A stretch of 64,000 bases of DNA from Flavobacteriaceae bacterium PS02337 (GCA_029959285.1 JASCOE010000003.1:372001-436000); one strand, 5' to 3'. Shown: positions 46,073-56,093, counted from the stretch's first letter. A program made the numbers and translations. The notes: generated by a model not told the origin, from the letters alone.

Positions 46073-46192
46073 ATAGACTTCATTCTTAAGTTTTAAATTA
46101 AATGGAGAGATTTTTTAATTCTTCAGAATGATTTCATGTAAATAGTATTGTTTTTTGACAATAAAGTATCAAATGCCAAAAAACTTTCTTTT

Positions 46193-46200
46193 TAGGTTTG
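46193..46200 (+). promoter_or_regulatory. Candidate -7 element upstream of ROK kinase
   Basis: TAGGTTTG fits TAnnTTTG in the 207-base gap before the ROK gene, but no TTG lies at the right distance. A secondary promoter is possible. Confidence 0.35.
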
Positions 46201-46279
46201 AAATGTTATTTATAAAGAGCTGATCAGAAGTAAAATAATTAATTGAATTGATTTTCAAAAACAATTAAAACGAATAAAA

Positions 46280-47221
46280 ATGTCAATAACAATAGGTGTA
46301 GATATAGGCGGAAGCCACATAAGCAGTGCGGCCATAAATGGTAATGACTTTGTAATAATTCCTCAAACATATTTTAGCGGACCCGTAGATAGTAAAGCTT
46401 CTAAAGAAGTGATTATCAAAAAATGGGCAGAAATAATTAACCAAACCATTCAAGCTGTTCAGCAAACTTCTGAGTATGTTGAAAACGATAAAATTGGAAT
46501 CGCTTTTTCTATGCCAGGTCCTTTTCAGTATGAATCGGGAATTGCAATGTTTGAAGGAAATGACAAATACGAAGCATTGTATAATGTTTCTATTTCTCAA
46601 GAACTTATAAAATATTTGAGCACGAAGAATGTAAGTTTCAGATTTCTTAATGATGCCAGCTGTTTTGGAGTTGGAGGTTGTCTTAAAGAAAATGCGGTAG
46701 ATGTAGAAAAAGTAATTGCAATTACGTTAGGAACTGGTTTTGGAGCTGCTTTTTTAGATTATAAATTGCCAATCACTCAAGGAGAAAATGTTCCTCACAA
46801 TGGCTGTTTGTGGGATAAACCTTTTCAAGATAGTATTGCAGATAATTATTTTTCTACCAGATGGTTTTTAAATGAATATGAAAAAAGTACGGGCAAGAAA
46901 CTGACTGACGGCGTAAAAGAAATTGCTTCGATTGAAGATTTTTCGACAGCTAAAATTTTTGATGATTTCGCGAATAATTTAACCGATTTCTTAGCGCCAT
47001 TTATTATTAAGTTTGATGCTGATCTGCTTATTTTAGGCGGAAATATAGCAAAATCACATCGATTGTTTTTGTCTAAGGTGCAAGAAAATTTAAAAAAGCA
47101 AAACATCGATTTAGCCATTTCTATTGTAGAAAATACCGAACAAACGAGCATTTTAGGTTCAAGTTATTTGTACAATGAAGTTTTTTGGGAACGCATTAAG
47201 GCAGAACTTCCGTATTTCTAA
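46280..47221 (+). CDS. ROK-family sugar kinase
   Basis: Cytoplasmic hexose kinase fold of 313 residues. The N-terminal phosphate motif GVDIGGSH (Asp8), the catalytic Asp125 in FLNDASCFGVGG and the second ATP motif TLGTGFGAAFL are present. The zinc-binding CxCGxxGCxE segment of many ROK kinases is absent; the region reads HNGCLWDKPF. It lies between the SGNH gene and the LacI regulator and could phosphorylate the monosaccharide released by this locus, perhaps mannose or glucose. It could also be a ROK enzyme for an amino sugar. Confidence 0.85.
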   Translation: MSITIGVDIGGSHISSAAINGNDFVIIPQTYFSGPVDSKASKEVIIKKWAEIINQTIQAVQQTSEYVENDKIGIAFSMPGPFQYESGIAMFEGNDKYEALYNVSISQELIKYLSTKNVSFRFLNDASCFGVGGCLKENAVDVEKVIAITLGTGFGAAFLDYKLPITQGENVPHNGCLWDKPFQDSIADNYFSTRWFLNEYEKSTGKKLTDGVKEIASIEDFSTAKIFDDFANNLTDFLAPFIIKFDADLLILGGNIAKSHRLFLSKVQENLKKQNIDLAISIVENTEQTSILGSSYLYNEVFWERIKAELPYF

Positions 47222-47236
47222 TAAGTAATACTTTAC

Positions 47237-47244
47237 TATATTTG
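47237..47244 (+). promoter_or_regulatory. Candidate -7 element of the LacI gene
   Basis: TATATTTG, a perfect TAnnTTTG match, lies 40 bases before the ATG. No palindromic operator surrounds it, so the regulator may be made independently of its targets. Confidence 0.5.
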
Positions 47245-47283
47245 AAAAAAAAATTGTGGATTTAAAACAAAAAGAATCTAAAA

Positions 47284-48315
47284 ATGAAGAAAAAACCTGT
47301 TTCGATTAGAAATATAGCCGACGAATTGAAGATATCTGTAACAACAGTATCTTTTGTATTGAACGGAAAGGCAAAAGAAAAGCATATTTCTAAGGAACTT
47401 ACGAAAAAGGTTTTAGATTACGCAAAGCTCATTAACTATAGACCCAATCAAATTGCACAAAGTCTTAGAACGGGAAAATCAAAGCTATTGGTTTTTATGG
47501 TTGAAGATATTTCGAATAATTTCTTCTCTCAGCTTGCACGTATTTTTGAAGATATTGCATACGAAAAAGGATATAAAGTTATTTTTTGCAGCAACGAAAA
47601 TGATGATGAAAAAGCCAATGAGCTAATTACATTATTTAATTTTCGCCAAGTTGACGGATTTATTATTGTTCCGTCTCCAGGAATAAAAGACACGATCGAA
47701 AATTTGATAAAAGACAATATTCCAGTTATTTTATTGGATAGATTTTATGAAGGATTAGATTGTAATACCGTTGTTATTGATAATGAACAAGCTTCTTTTG
47801 ACGCCACACAACATCTTATAGATAATAAGTTTAAAAATATCTGTTTTATTAGTACGGCTTCAGATCAAAGTCAGATGTATGGGCGTTTGCACGGATATGA
47901 AAAAGCGGTGGAAGTAAACGGTTTACAGCCGCATGTTCTTCAAATTCCTTTTAATGAAATTATAAAAGGAAAAGGGAAGGAGTATATTAAAAAGTTCTTC
48001 GAAGAAAATAAAGATTTAGATGCTGTTTTCTTTTCTACCAACTATCTTGCACAAAGCGGGTTAGAAGTTTTGAAAGAAACCAATCAGAACTTAATTAAAG
48101 ATTTAGGATTGATTGCTTTTGACGACAACGATATGTTTAAAATCTACGATCCGACCATTACATCTGTTGCACAGCCTTTAGTAGAAATCAGTACCAAATT
48201 GATGGAAGTAATGTTGCCACTTTTAAAGAAAAAAGATGTTGCAGAAACACATCAGAAAATTGTTTTAAAAACAGAACTAATTATTAGAGAATCTTCATTA
48301 GCAAAAAAGAAATAA
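47284..48315 (+). CDS. LacI-family transcriptional repressor
   Basis: DNA-binding sugar-responsive regulator of 343 residues. The N-terminal helix-turn-helix (SIRNIADELKISVTTVSFVLNG) and hinge helix region (RPNQIAQSLRTGKS) precede a periplasmic-binding-protein-like effector domain (about 62-340). Three near-identical palindromes in this window (27014, 45200, 48752) have the TTTTAGT-type CG-centred symmetry expected of LacI operators, and this is the only LacI-family repressor gene present. They are therefore its likely targets. The effector is unknown; a sugar released from alpha-mannan is a reasonable guess. A terminator follows. Confidence 0.93.
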   Translation: MKKKPVSIRNIADELKISVTTVSFVLNGKAKEKHISKELTKKVLDYAKLINYRPNQIAQSLRTGKSKLLVFMVEDISNNFFSQLARIFEDIAYEKGYKVIFCSNENDDEKANELITLFNFRQVDGFIIVPSPGIKDTIENLIKDNIPVILLDRFYEGLDCNTVVIDNEQASFDATQHLIDNKFKNICFISTASDQSQMYGRLHGYEKAVEVNGLQPHVLQIPFNEIIKGKGKEYIKKFFEENKDLDAVFFSTNYLAQSGLEVLKETNQNLIKDLGLIAFDDNDMFKIYDPTITSVAQPLVEISTKLMEVMLPLLKKKDVAETHQKIVLKTELIIRESSLAKKK

Positions 48316-48338
48316 TTTAAGATTTTACTATTTTCAAC

Positions 48339-48382
48339 AAACCTGAAAGTCATTCTTAGAATTGATTTTCAGGTTTTTTTTT
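48339..48382 (+). terminator. Intrinsic terminator after the LacI gene
   Basis: AACCTGAAAGTCA pairs with TGATTTTCAGGTT (one G-T pair) with an inner ATTC/GAAT stem and a nine-T tail. Confidence 0.92.
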
Positions 48383-48751
48383 ATTTGAAAAGTAAATTTA
48401 TTAAGTATGATTTTCTCTTTTTTCTTTTGTCTTCCATCTTAAAAAAAAGCACATATTTATCTTGTTTCTTGCTTCTAAAATCTTCCCAAAAAAATCTCTC
48501 GAAAATTTGTCTTTCATAGGCTAATTATCGACTCTCATCTTTTATCCGATGTCTTTTGTCTTTTTTAGATGTTAAATGAGCTAAAATACTTGCAGCTTTC
48601 ATTTTAACTTTAATTTAAGTCTTTGATTTTCTTCTCGTTTTACAACGTTTTCGTTCTGTTTCATTGAATTATATTTATAATATTATCTTAAATAAATGAA
48701 TTTCTTTAAAAATTAACATTAAAATTATATTTAGTAAAAAATATTTTTTTT

Positions 48752-48775
48752 TACTAAAACGTTTTAGTATGTTTG
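48752..48775 (+). promoter_or_regulatory. LacI-type operator overlapping a -7 element (copy 3)
   Basis: TACTAAAACGTTTTAGTA (48752-48769) is a perfect palindrome identical in its core to the site at 45200, and TATGTTTG (48768-48775) fits the -7 consensus. No TTG is found at the usual distance. Confidence 0.82.
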
Positions 48776-48950
48776 TTATGAGTTAATAAGTCATTATAGT
48801 CATTTTAGTTTTTTTAACGATTAAGAATTCCGGAACCATTTAATCAATCGAAAAAACTGTTGCCTATTTTACTATTTAAGTTGGTTCCTCTCCAAACCTT
48901 CTTTCATTTTTATTATTGATTCAATTATTGCTAACTAACCAAAATATTTC

Positions 48951-51900
48951 ATGATGAAACATTCGAATTGCAGAATGAAAAGGATGCTCCGTGTGCATTT
49001 TTTTCTCACAATTGCTTTGCTTTTCTGCGGGTATAACCACGTTGCCGCGCAGAACCAGAAAACTCAAGTTTCCGGGGTTATAACTTCTCTTTCAGACAAC
49101 CTGTCTCTCCCAGGTGCAACTGTTATCGATGTAAGTGATCCTAGGAATGCGGTCAACGCAGATTTTGACGGACACTACACCATTGCACTTAAAAATGGAA
49201 GTACGACTTTAAGATTTACAATGATTGGATACAAACCAGTCGACATAAAGGTTAATAATAAAAGTGTTATTAATGTGGCTATGGACTTAGATGTTTCAGC
49301 TTTAGATGAAGTTGTAGTTGTAGGTTATGGTACACAAAAAAGAAAAAAAGTAGTTGGAGCTATCGACCAAGTTAATAATGAGGCTTTTAATGGTAGACCA
49401 AACGTAAATGCAACTTTAGCATTACAAGGAAAAGCACCAAGTTTAACGATTCAACAAACAAATTCTGAGCCTGGTGCTGGACTTAATCTTAATATTAGAG
49501 GTGTCAGTACATTAGGGAATAACAGTCCGCTGATTGTTATTGATGGAATTGTTGGAGGAGATATAAATGCTTTAAATCCAGCAGATATAGAAAGTGTTTC
49601 GGTTTTAAAAGATGCTGGAAGTGCTGCTATTTACGGATCGAGAGCAAGTAATGGAGTTGTTTTAATTACTACAAAAAGAGGAAGCAAAGGAGCTCCGATG
49701 ACTATTCAATATAGCAGTCTTGTAGGTTTCAATACGCCAAAATTCTTTACAAAACCGGTTCACGGTTACGAAAACGCGATGTTGAGAAACGAAGCTGCTT
49801 TTAATTCTGGAGAATCAACGGCAGTTTTTACAGCAGCTAAAATTGCAGAATTGAAAGCTAAAGGAGATACAGAATGGTTTGCTGAAGAAATTGTAAAACC
49901 TGCATTGCAGTTAAATCAAAATCTATCATTTTCTGGAGGAAGCGAAAATTCAACTTACTTGGTTTCATTAGGATATTTAGATCAAGAAAGTAATTTCGTT
50001 GGACCACAAAAAGGTATGGAACGTTACAATTTTAGAATCAACCTTACTAATGAATTTGGTAAATTTAAATTGACTTCTACATTAGCATATTCTAAACAAA
50101 AAATTACAGATCATTCTTCTAGCACAAGTACCTTAATGGTAGATGCTTTCAGGGTTCCATTGTATTATACTCAGAAAGATAAAGACGGTAATTTTTTAAC
50201 AAATGACGTTTTACAGCAATTTAACTCATTAGGTATTTTAGAAAAAGGAGGTTTTAGAAAATATGATAACGATGATATTTTTGGAGCTTTTAATGCCGAA
50301 TACAAATTAACAAGCAACTTTAAAGCAAAAGGAGTTTTTGGAGGACGTTTGTGGTCAGGTAATATGTATGGCAGAACTATGCAGGTTAATTTTGCTCCGC
50401 AAGGTGTTTATGGTGCAGATCGCGACACGAACGAAGAAAATCAAAAAAGTCTTGATTTGAATATGCAATTCATGTTAGAATACACAAAGTCTTTCGGAAA
50501 TCATAACGTAAGTGCTTTGGTGGGAGTTTCTAACGAAAGCCGTTCAGAAAGAAGATCAGCTTTATATACAAAATTTAATGATCCAGATTTAGGAACGCCA
50601 ACAAGTGAAACGGTAATCGGGAAAAACTCATTTACGTCTAACGGAACAGATCCTAATGGTAATCCAGCTTCTTCAACAAGCAGTTTAAATTCGTTGTTCG
50701 GTCGTGCAGGTTATGATTATAAAGATAAATATTTCGCAGAATTTAGTTTTAGATATGATGGTTCATCAAAATTTAGAGACGAAGTAAGATGGGGATTCTT
50801 TCCGTCGGTAACTGTTGGTTACGGACTTACAAAAGAGGATTTTATGGAAAGCTACAGAGATAATGTTGGAAACATTAAATTAAGATCTTCTTACGGAGTT
50901 TTAGGAAATCAAAACGTTGGAAACTATCAATATCAAACGACTTATTTTACTTTCCAAAACGCTTACGGATTTAATAATAACGTACAAAGCGGAACAGGTT
51001 TTAACTTTGCAAATCCTGATATTCAATGGGAAAAAGCAGCAACTTTTAACGTAGGAGTTGATGCCGATTTCTTTAAAGGTGCTTTGAGTTTCTCATTTGA
51101 TTTCTTCGATAAAGTAACTTCAGACATTTTAGTTCCGCCGCAAGTTCCGGGAGTTTACGGAACAGATCTTCCTGACTTTAACTCTGGAAAAGTTGGAAAT
51201 AGAGGTTGGGAATTGACTGCAACTTATCGTCATAAAGGTAAAGCGGTAAATCAAAGTTTTACTGTAAATTTTGGAGATTCAAAAAATAAAGTACTTGAAT
51301 TTAACGGACAAGAAAGATTAACAGGAGTAGAAGAACTTCAAGTTATTCTTCGCGAAGGATTGCCTTTTAATTCTTATGTTGGTTTAAAAAGAGACGGATA
51401 TTTCCAAAATGCTGAAGAAATTCAAGGAGCAGCAGTTCCAGAAGGAATTACAGTTCAGCCTGGTGATAACAGATATGTTGACGTGAATAAAGATGGTAAA
51501 ATTGATGACAATGACAAGTTTGTTTTCGGAAATCCATTTCCACGTTACACTTTCGGAGCTACATACAACATCGATTATAAAAATTTTGATTTAAGTCTTT
51601 TCATTCAAGGAGTTGGAAAAAGAACGATGATGATTAGAGGTGAATTGGTAGAACCATTTCACTATAACTACGGTATGACAATGTACACGCATCAATTGGA
51701 TTATTGGACACCACAAAATCCAGATGCAAGATATCCTCGTCTAGCTAATAACGGAACACAATCAAATACAAATAACTTCAGAAGAGGTTCAGATATGTAT
51801 TTATACGATGGTGCTTACGCAAGACTTAAGAACGTACAAATTGGTTACTCTTTATCAGATGAAGTTGCTAAGAAATTGGGAATGAGTAAATTGAGAATGT

Positions 51901-52058
51901 ATGTTTCAGGACAAAACTTACTGACATTATCTAAAGTAAAATTTGTTGATCCAGAACTTTCTGAGTTCAATAATAGCATGTCAACCAATGGAGCAAACAG
52001 CGGTAGAGCTTATCCATCGCAAGTATATTACGGAATGGGTATAGATGTTAGCTTTTAA
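48951..52058 (+). CDS. SusC-type TonB-dependent outer-membrane transporter (alpha-mannan locus)
   Basis: Outer-membrane barrel of 1035 residues with signal peptide (VAAQ, residue 34), carboxypeptidase-regulatory-like domain (about 38-115), TonB-box region LDEVVVVGYG (118-127), plug motif LIVIDGIVGG and a barrel ending YGMGIDVSF. It should import alpha-manno-oligosaccharides, judged by the GH76, GH92 and GH125 genes in the same operon. A LacI-type operator lies about 180 bases upstream. Start is ATG at 48951; the adjacent ATG at 48954 is equally possible. Confidence 0.95.
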   Translation: MMKHSNCRMKRMLRVHFFLTIALLFCGYNHVAAQNQKTQVSGVITSLSDNLSLPGATVIDVSDPRNAVNADFDGHYTIALKNGSTTLRFTMIGYKPVDIKVNNKSVINVAMDLDVSALDEVVVVGYGTQKRKKVVGAIDQVNNEAFNGRPNVNATLALQGKAPSLTIQQTNSEPGAGLNLNIRGVSTLGNNSPLIVIDGIVGGDINALNPADIESVSVLKDAGSAAIYGSRASNGVVLITTKRGSKGAPMTIQYSSLVGFNTPKFFTKPVHGYENAMLRNEAAFNSGESTAVFTAAKIAELKAKGDTEWFAEEIVKPALQLNQNLSFSGGSENSTYLVSLGYLDQESNFVGPQKGMERYNFRINLTNEFGKFKLTSTLAYSKQKITDHSSSTSTLMVDAFRVPLYYTQKDKDGNFLTNDVLQQFNSLGILEKGGFRKYDNDDIFGAFNAEYKLTSNFKAKGVFGGRLWSGNMYGRTMQVNFAPQGVYGADRDTNEENQKSLDLNMQFMLEYTKSFGNHNVSALVGVSNESRSERRSALYTKFNDPDLGTPTSETVIGKNSFTSNGTDPNGNPASSTSSLNSLFGRAGYDYKDKYFAEFSFRYDGSSKFRDEVRWGFFPSVTVGYGLTKEDFMESYRDNVGNIKLRSSYGVLGNQNVGNYQYQTTYFTFQNAYGFNNNVQSGTGFNFANPDIQWEKAATFNVGVDADFFKGALSFSFDFFDKVTSDILVPPQVPGVYGTDLPDFNSGKVGNRGWELTATYRHKGKAVNQSFTVNFGDSKNKVLEFNGQERLTGVEELQVILREGLPFNSYVGLKRDGYFQNAEEIQGAAVPEGITVQPGDNRYVDVNKDGKIDDNDKFVFGNPFPRYTFGATYNIDYKNFDLSLFIQGVGKRTMMIRGELVEPFHYNYGMTMYTHQLDYWTPQNPDARYPRLANNGTQSNTNNFRRGSDMYLYDGAYARLKNVQIGYSLSDEVAKKLGMSKLRMYVSGQNLLTLSKVKFVDPELSEFNNSMSTNGANSGRAYPSQVYYGMGIDVSF

Positions 52059-52070
52059 AAAAGAAATAAA

Positions 52071-53696
52071 ATGAAAAATATACTTAAACAAATAAAATTC
52101 ATACCAGTAGTAGCACTTTTACTATTGACGAGTTGTGAAGATCTTGATCAAGTACCTGAAAACCAATTTACAGATACAACATATTGGACAAGTGTAGAGA
52201 AAGCGCAGACTTTTTTAAATACGGCTTATTCGCAAATGCAAAACAGTCAGTATTTCTTTTACAATGAAGCACTTTCAGATAACGCTTATAACGGTAGAGG
52301 AGACAACGCTGGTGCGGCTTCAATCGGTGCCGGATTATACGATCCTTCATTGGGAAGAATTAAAGACGAATGGAAAAATAGATATGCAGGAATTAAAACG
52401 TGTAATCTTATTTTAGAAAATATCGATCGCGTTCCAAATGCAGATCCAACTGCTATTGCTAGAATGAAAGCGGAAACACGCTTTTTAAGAGCATTTCAGC
52501 ATTTTCAATTGACAACTTGGTTTGGCGATATTCCGCTTATACAGAAAGATCCTTCTTTAGAAGAAGCTTCATCTTTAACTAGAACTTCGCACGCAGAAGT
52601 AATTAAATTTATTTTAAGCGAATTGGATGCAATCATTCCAGCTTTGCCAAAAAATACGCAGTTGGCAGAAGCTGATAGAGGAAAAATTACCGTTGGTGCA
52701 GCTGCCGCATTAAAAGCTAGAGTTCTTTTGTATGAAGGAGATTGGGCTGGAGTTGCACAAGCAACAGATCAAATTATAGCAGGTACTTACGGTCAGTACA
52801 GTCTTTTTTCATCTTATGAAGGATTGTTTCTTCCACAAAATGAATACAATAGCGAAGATATATTGAGCATACAATATGTTCCTCAATTTAGAATGTGGGG
52901 CGAATTTTTTGATATGGCGCCACTTTCAGCAGGAGCAAGATTAAATGCTTTAGCTCCAACTCAAGAATTGGTAGATAGCTATTTAATGATGAATGGAAAG
53001 AAAATCAACGAAGCCGGTTCTGGTTATAATGAAAACAATCCGTATGTAAATAGAGATCCAAGATTAACAGGAACTGTAGTTTACGATCAATATGTTTGGA
53101 AAGAAGCGGACGGTTCTTCTCACGTAATTTACATTAAACCAGGTTCTTCACCAGGAAATGCTACAGACGAATTTGTACAAGGTTCATCTGCGACACCAAC
53201 GGGTTATTACACACGTAAGTATTATGATCCACAGCATATAACATCTTTAAATTCAGGTTTAAACTTAATGTTATGCCGCTATGCCGATATATTGTTAATG
53301 AACGCAGAAGCTAAAAACGAGTTGAACCAAATGACAAGTGCAGTTTGGGACCAAACTGTTAGAGCCGTTAGAGTTCGTGCAGGTTTTACAGACGGAGCTG
53401 CTTTAGGATTTAATAGCGCACTTGGACAAGCAGGACTTAGAGAAGTAATTAGAAATGAGCGTCGTACAGAATTTGGAATGGAAGGTTTAAGAATCTTCGA
53501 TATCAGAAGATGGAAAATAGCTGAAACTGTTTTAAACGGTTATGCACACGGAGCAAAATTCGGAGTGTCTTCTGTAGACAACGGTTATTTAAGAGTCAAT
53601 TTAAGAACTTTTGATCCTGGTAAACATTATTTATGGCCAATACCAAGAGATGAGCGTTTGATTAACAGTAATTTATCTCAAAATCCAAACTGGTAA
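52071..53696 (+). CDS. SusD-type surface glycan-binding lipoprotein (alpha-mannan locus)
   Basis: Lipoprotein of 541 residues with Cys22 in LTSC-EDLDQVPEN. It has the RagB/SusD helical fold and the C-terminal RNERRTEFGMEGLRIFDIRRW segment. It lies 12 bases after susC and acts as the lid of that transporter. Specificity for mannan is inferred from neighbours. Confidence 0.94.
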   Translation: MKNILKQIKFIPVVALLLLTSCEDLDQVPENQFTDTTYWTSVEKAQTFLNTAYSQMQNSQYFFYNEALSDNAYNGRGDNAGAASIGAGLYDPSLGRIKDEWKNRYAGIKTCNLILENIDRVPNADPTAIARMKAETRFLRAFQHFQLTTWFGDIPLIQKDPSLEEASSLTRTSHAEVIKFILSELDAIIPALPKNTQLAEADRGKITVGAAAALKARVLLYEGDWAGVAQATDQIIAGTYGQYSLFSSYEGLFLPQNEYNSEDILSIQYVPQFRMWGEFFDMAPLSAGARLNALAPTQELVDSYLMMNGKKINEAGSGYNENNPYVNRDPRLTGTVVYDQYVWKEADGSSHVIYIKPGSSPGNATDEFVQGSSATPTGYYTRKYYDPQHITSLNSGLNLMLCRYADILLMNAEAKNELNQMTSAVWDQTVRAVRVRAGFTDGAALGFNSALGQAGLREVIRNERRTEFGMEGLRIFDIRRWKIAETVLNGYAHGAKFGVSSVDNGYLRVNLRTFDPGKHYLWPIPRDERLINSNLSQNPNW

Positions 53697-53722
53697 AACT
53701 AACTAACCTAATAAATAAAATC

Positions 53723-54847
53723 ATGAAAAATATATATTCAAAACTAGTATTAATACTATGCGCAGTATTTCTTGTAAGCTGTGATAATGACGAATTGAGT
53801 CATACAAATGTAAGTGCGGTAAATGCTCTTTATTCGCCTGCAAATAATAAATTTTTTGATTTGAATGCTCAAAGTGCTGCCGTTTTCGAATGGGAAGGCG
53901 CTAAAGCAGAAGATAATGGTGTGGTACTTTATGATGTTGTTTTTGATAAAGAAGGTGGCGATTTTTCTAAACCAATTTACACCATTCCATCTGATGGTAA
54001 CGGATTTCAAAAAACACTTAATCTTTCTTTTTCAGAATTAAATAAAATTGCTGGATTAGCGGGAATTCCGTCAGAAACAGTTGGAAAATTAAAATGGACT
54101 GTTTATTCTTCTAAAGGAATAAATGTGCAAAAATCAACAGTTTCAGGTACTATTGAAATTCTAACAGCAAGTGGTTTCCCAACTCCAGATCAGTTGTTTA
54201 TTACTGGAACAGGTTCAGAAACTGGAGAAACTCTTGCAAGTGCTCAGGCTTTCAAAAAGTTAGGTACAACAAAATTTGAAATTTATACAAAATTAAGTGC
54301 TGGTACTTACAAGTTTATTACTAGAAAAAATGGTACTCCAGAAGTTTTCTCAATCGCTGATGGTAAATTAAAACAAGACGGAGAAACAACTTTTACAGGA
54401 GCAAGTAAAGTGTATAAAATTGTTGTTGACTTTAGTAACGGAGGAACAACTTTCACAGAAATCAAAAAAATCGAATTATGGTTCCCACCGCTTAGCCAAT
54501 ATTTATTTGAATACACTTATTCTGGCGGAGGAATCTGGAAAGCTGCTAACAAAGCCATCAGTTTCAAACAAGAATCTTGGGGTAGAGATGAGCGTTACAA
54601 ATTTAAATTCACTGTTGTAAATGGCGCGACTACATCTGAAGAATGGTACGGAAGTATCAACGGAGATAACAGCAGACCTGATGGTGCAAATGTTGCCGCT
54701 TCATACTGGTACATGGTTCCTGTAACAAGCGATTTCTGGAACAACTGTTTCAAATTTGCTTCGGCAATTGACAACAAAAATGTAAATGCAGAAATCAATT
54801 TCAGTGCAACTGCACCAGCTTACACTCACAGTTTTACAGCTTTATAA
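53723..54847 (+). CDS. SusE/SusF-like surface lipoprotein (alpha-mannan locus)
   Basis: Lipoprotein with Cys20 in LVSC-DND. An N-terminal SusE-type Ig domain (about 30-150) leads into beta-rich modules, one starting QLFITGTGSETGE (about 165-255) and another from about 258 to the end, with many aromatic residues (WYGSING, SYWYMVP) that could stack on sugars. Non-catalytic surface binding is expected. It ends just before a hairpin. Confidence 0.82.
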   Translation: MKNIYSKLVLILCAVFLVSCDNDELSHTNVSAVNALYSPANNKFFDLNAQSAAVFEWEGAKAEDNGVVLYDVVFDKEGGDFSKPIYTIPSDGNGFQKTLNLSFSELNKIAGLAGIPSETVGKLKWTVYSSKGINVQKSTVSGTIEILTASGFPTPDQLFITGTGSETGETLASAQAFKKLGTTKFEIYTKLSAGTYKFITRKNGTPEVFSIADGKLKQDGETTFTGASKVYKIVVDFSNGGTTFTEIKKIELWFPPLSQYLFEYTYSGGGIWKAANKAISFKQESWGRDERYKFKFTVVNGATTSEEWYGSINGDNSRPDGANVAASYWYMVPVTSDFWNNCFKFASAIDNKNVNAEINFSATAPAYTHSFTAL

Positions 54848-54856
54848 ATAACCCAT

Positions 54857-54893
54857 AACGTCTCTTGAAAAGAGATTTTTGAGAGACGTTTTA
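54857..54893 (+). terminator. Hairpin between the SusE-like and GH76 genes
   Basis: AACGTCTCT pairs with AGAGACGTT around a 16-base loop, followed by TTAT. It lies 16 bases before the GH76 ATG, so it is more likely an attenuator or processing stem than a full stop. Confidence 0.6.
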
Positions 54894-54908
54894 TTAAATG
54901 AATATATT

Positions 54909-56093
54909 ATGAAAAAATTATTTTCAAAGCGCTATAGTTTTATGTTACTAAGCGTAATAGGATTGGGGTTATTGACTGTTTCTTGTGATGATGATCCGAT
55001 TCCGTTGCGTGACCCAAGCGGGAATGTTGGAACCGAATTTAAATACACTTGGGCTCAGACAGCCGATTCTTTGCAAACGTCTACTTATAATAATTATTTA
55101 GGCGCAAACGGAACTTTTATAGAAAACAATACCGGAAAAAGCACTTTTAATTATTGGCCAAATGCACACGTTTTGGATGTTTTGGTGGATGGTTTTTTAA
55201 GAACTGGAAATGAAAATTACAAAACCAGAATGAAAGCTTTGGTACAAGGAATCAAAATTAAAAACGGAAACAATACTTATAATAATGTTTTTAATGATGA
55301 TATGCTTTGGCTGGCAAATTCTTGCCTTCGTGCGTATGATGCAACAAAAGATCAAGAATATAAAGATGTTGCTGATTATTTATGGGGAAGAATAAAATTA
55401 AGCTGGAGTGATGTTTTTGGTGGTGGAATTACTTGGAAACAAGATACACCAAGACAAAAAAATGCAGTTTCAAATGGTCCAGCAGTAATTCTAGCCATGA
55501 GATTGTATGAAATTGATAAAAAAGCCGATGATTTAGATTGGGCAAAAAAAATCTATGCATGGCAAAAAAGCAATTTAGTTGATCCAGTTTCTGGAGCTGT
55601 TTGGGATAATATTTCAGAAACAAACGGTGTAATTACAACCAACAAAGACTGGGTTTTTACATACAATATGGGAACTTGGATTGGCGCTGGATTAAGATTA
55701 TACAAAGCAACAAACGATCAAACCTATCTTGATGATGCCGTAAAATCGGGAAGAACCGTTTTAACGAGTCCAAAATTACTTTCTGAAGGATTATTACGTG
55801 ATGAAGGACAAGGAGACGGAGGATTATTTAAAGGTATTTTGATACGTTATTTCGTAGAACTTACAGAACATCCAACAATCAATTCAACAGATAAAGAAAA
55901 ATTTGCAACATTTTTAAAGTTTAATGCGCAGACATTTTACAAAAAAGGAATCTTAAGACCAGCAATGTTTTCTGGAAGCAATTGGAAAGTTGCGCCAGCA
56001 GCTGGAGCAAACACAGATCTTACAACCCAATTGAGCGGGGTTATGTTAATAGAAGCAGCTGCCAAGCTGGATAAAGATGGTTATTTTAAGTAA
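54909..56093 (+). CDS. GH76 endo-alpha-1,6-mannanase, lipoprotein
   Basis: Cuts the alpha-1,6-mannan backbone of fungal mannan. From ATG at 54909 the protein has 394 residues and a lipoprotein signal with Cys26 (TVSC-DDDP), suggesting a surface location. The (alpha/alpha)6 domain has the family's paired catalytic aspartates Asp130-Asp131 in VFNDDMLWLANS. A TTG at 54879 would add ten residues overlapping a hairpin and is unlikely. Its placement after SusCDE fits a surface enzyme producing oligosaccharides for import. Confidence 0.9.
   Translation: MKKLFSKRYSFMLLSVIGLGLLTVSCDDDPIPLRDPSGNVGTEFKYTWAQTADSLQTSTYNNYLGANGTFIENNTGKSTFNYWPNAHVLDVLVDGFLRTGNENYKTRMKALVQGIKIKNGNNTYNNVFNDDMLWLANSCLRAYDATKDQEYKDVADYLWGRIKLSWSDVFGGGITWKQDTPRQKNAVSNGPAVILAMRLYEIDKKADDLDWAKKIYAWQKSNLVDPVSGAVWDNISETNGVITTNKDWVFTYNMGTWIGAGLRLYKATNDQTYLDDAVKSGRTVLTSPKLLSEGLLRDEGQGDGGLFKGILIRYFVELTEHPTINSTDKEKFATFLKFNAQTFYKKGILRPAMFSGSNWKVAPAAGANTDLTTQLSGVMLIEAAAKLDKDGYFK

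Larger units (their letters stand above)
48316..48950. other. Long intergenic region before the mannan susC operon
   Basis: 635 bases. A terminator closes the LacI gene (48339-48382). Positions 48383-48700 are strikingly pyrimidine-rich, with TTTTGTCTT recurring near 48426 and 48556, and no reading frame of interest. The operator/-7 element lies at 48752-48775, leaving a 175-base leader before susC. Confidence 0.55.

Noticed and set aside
48383-48700. Pyrimidine-rich tract as a possible non-coding RNA
   Set aside because: It has no promoter, hairpin or terminator of its own; low-complexity leader or degenerate repeat is simpler.
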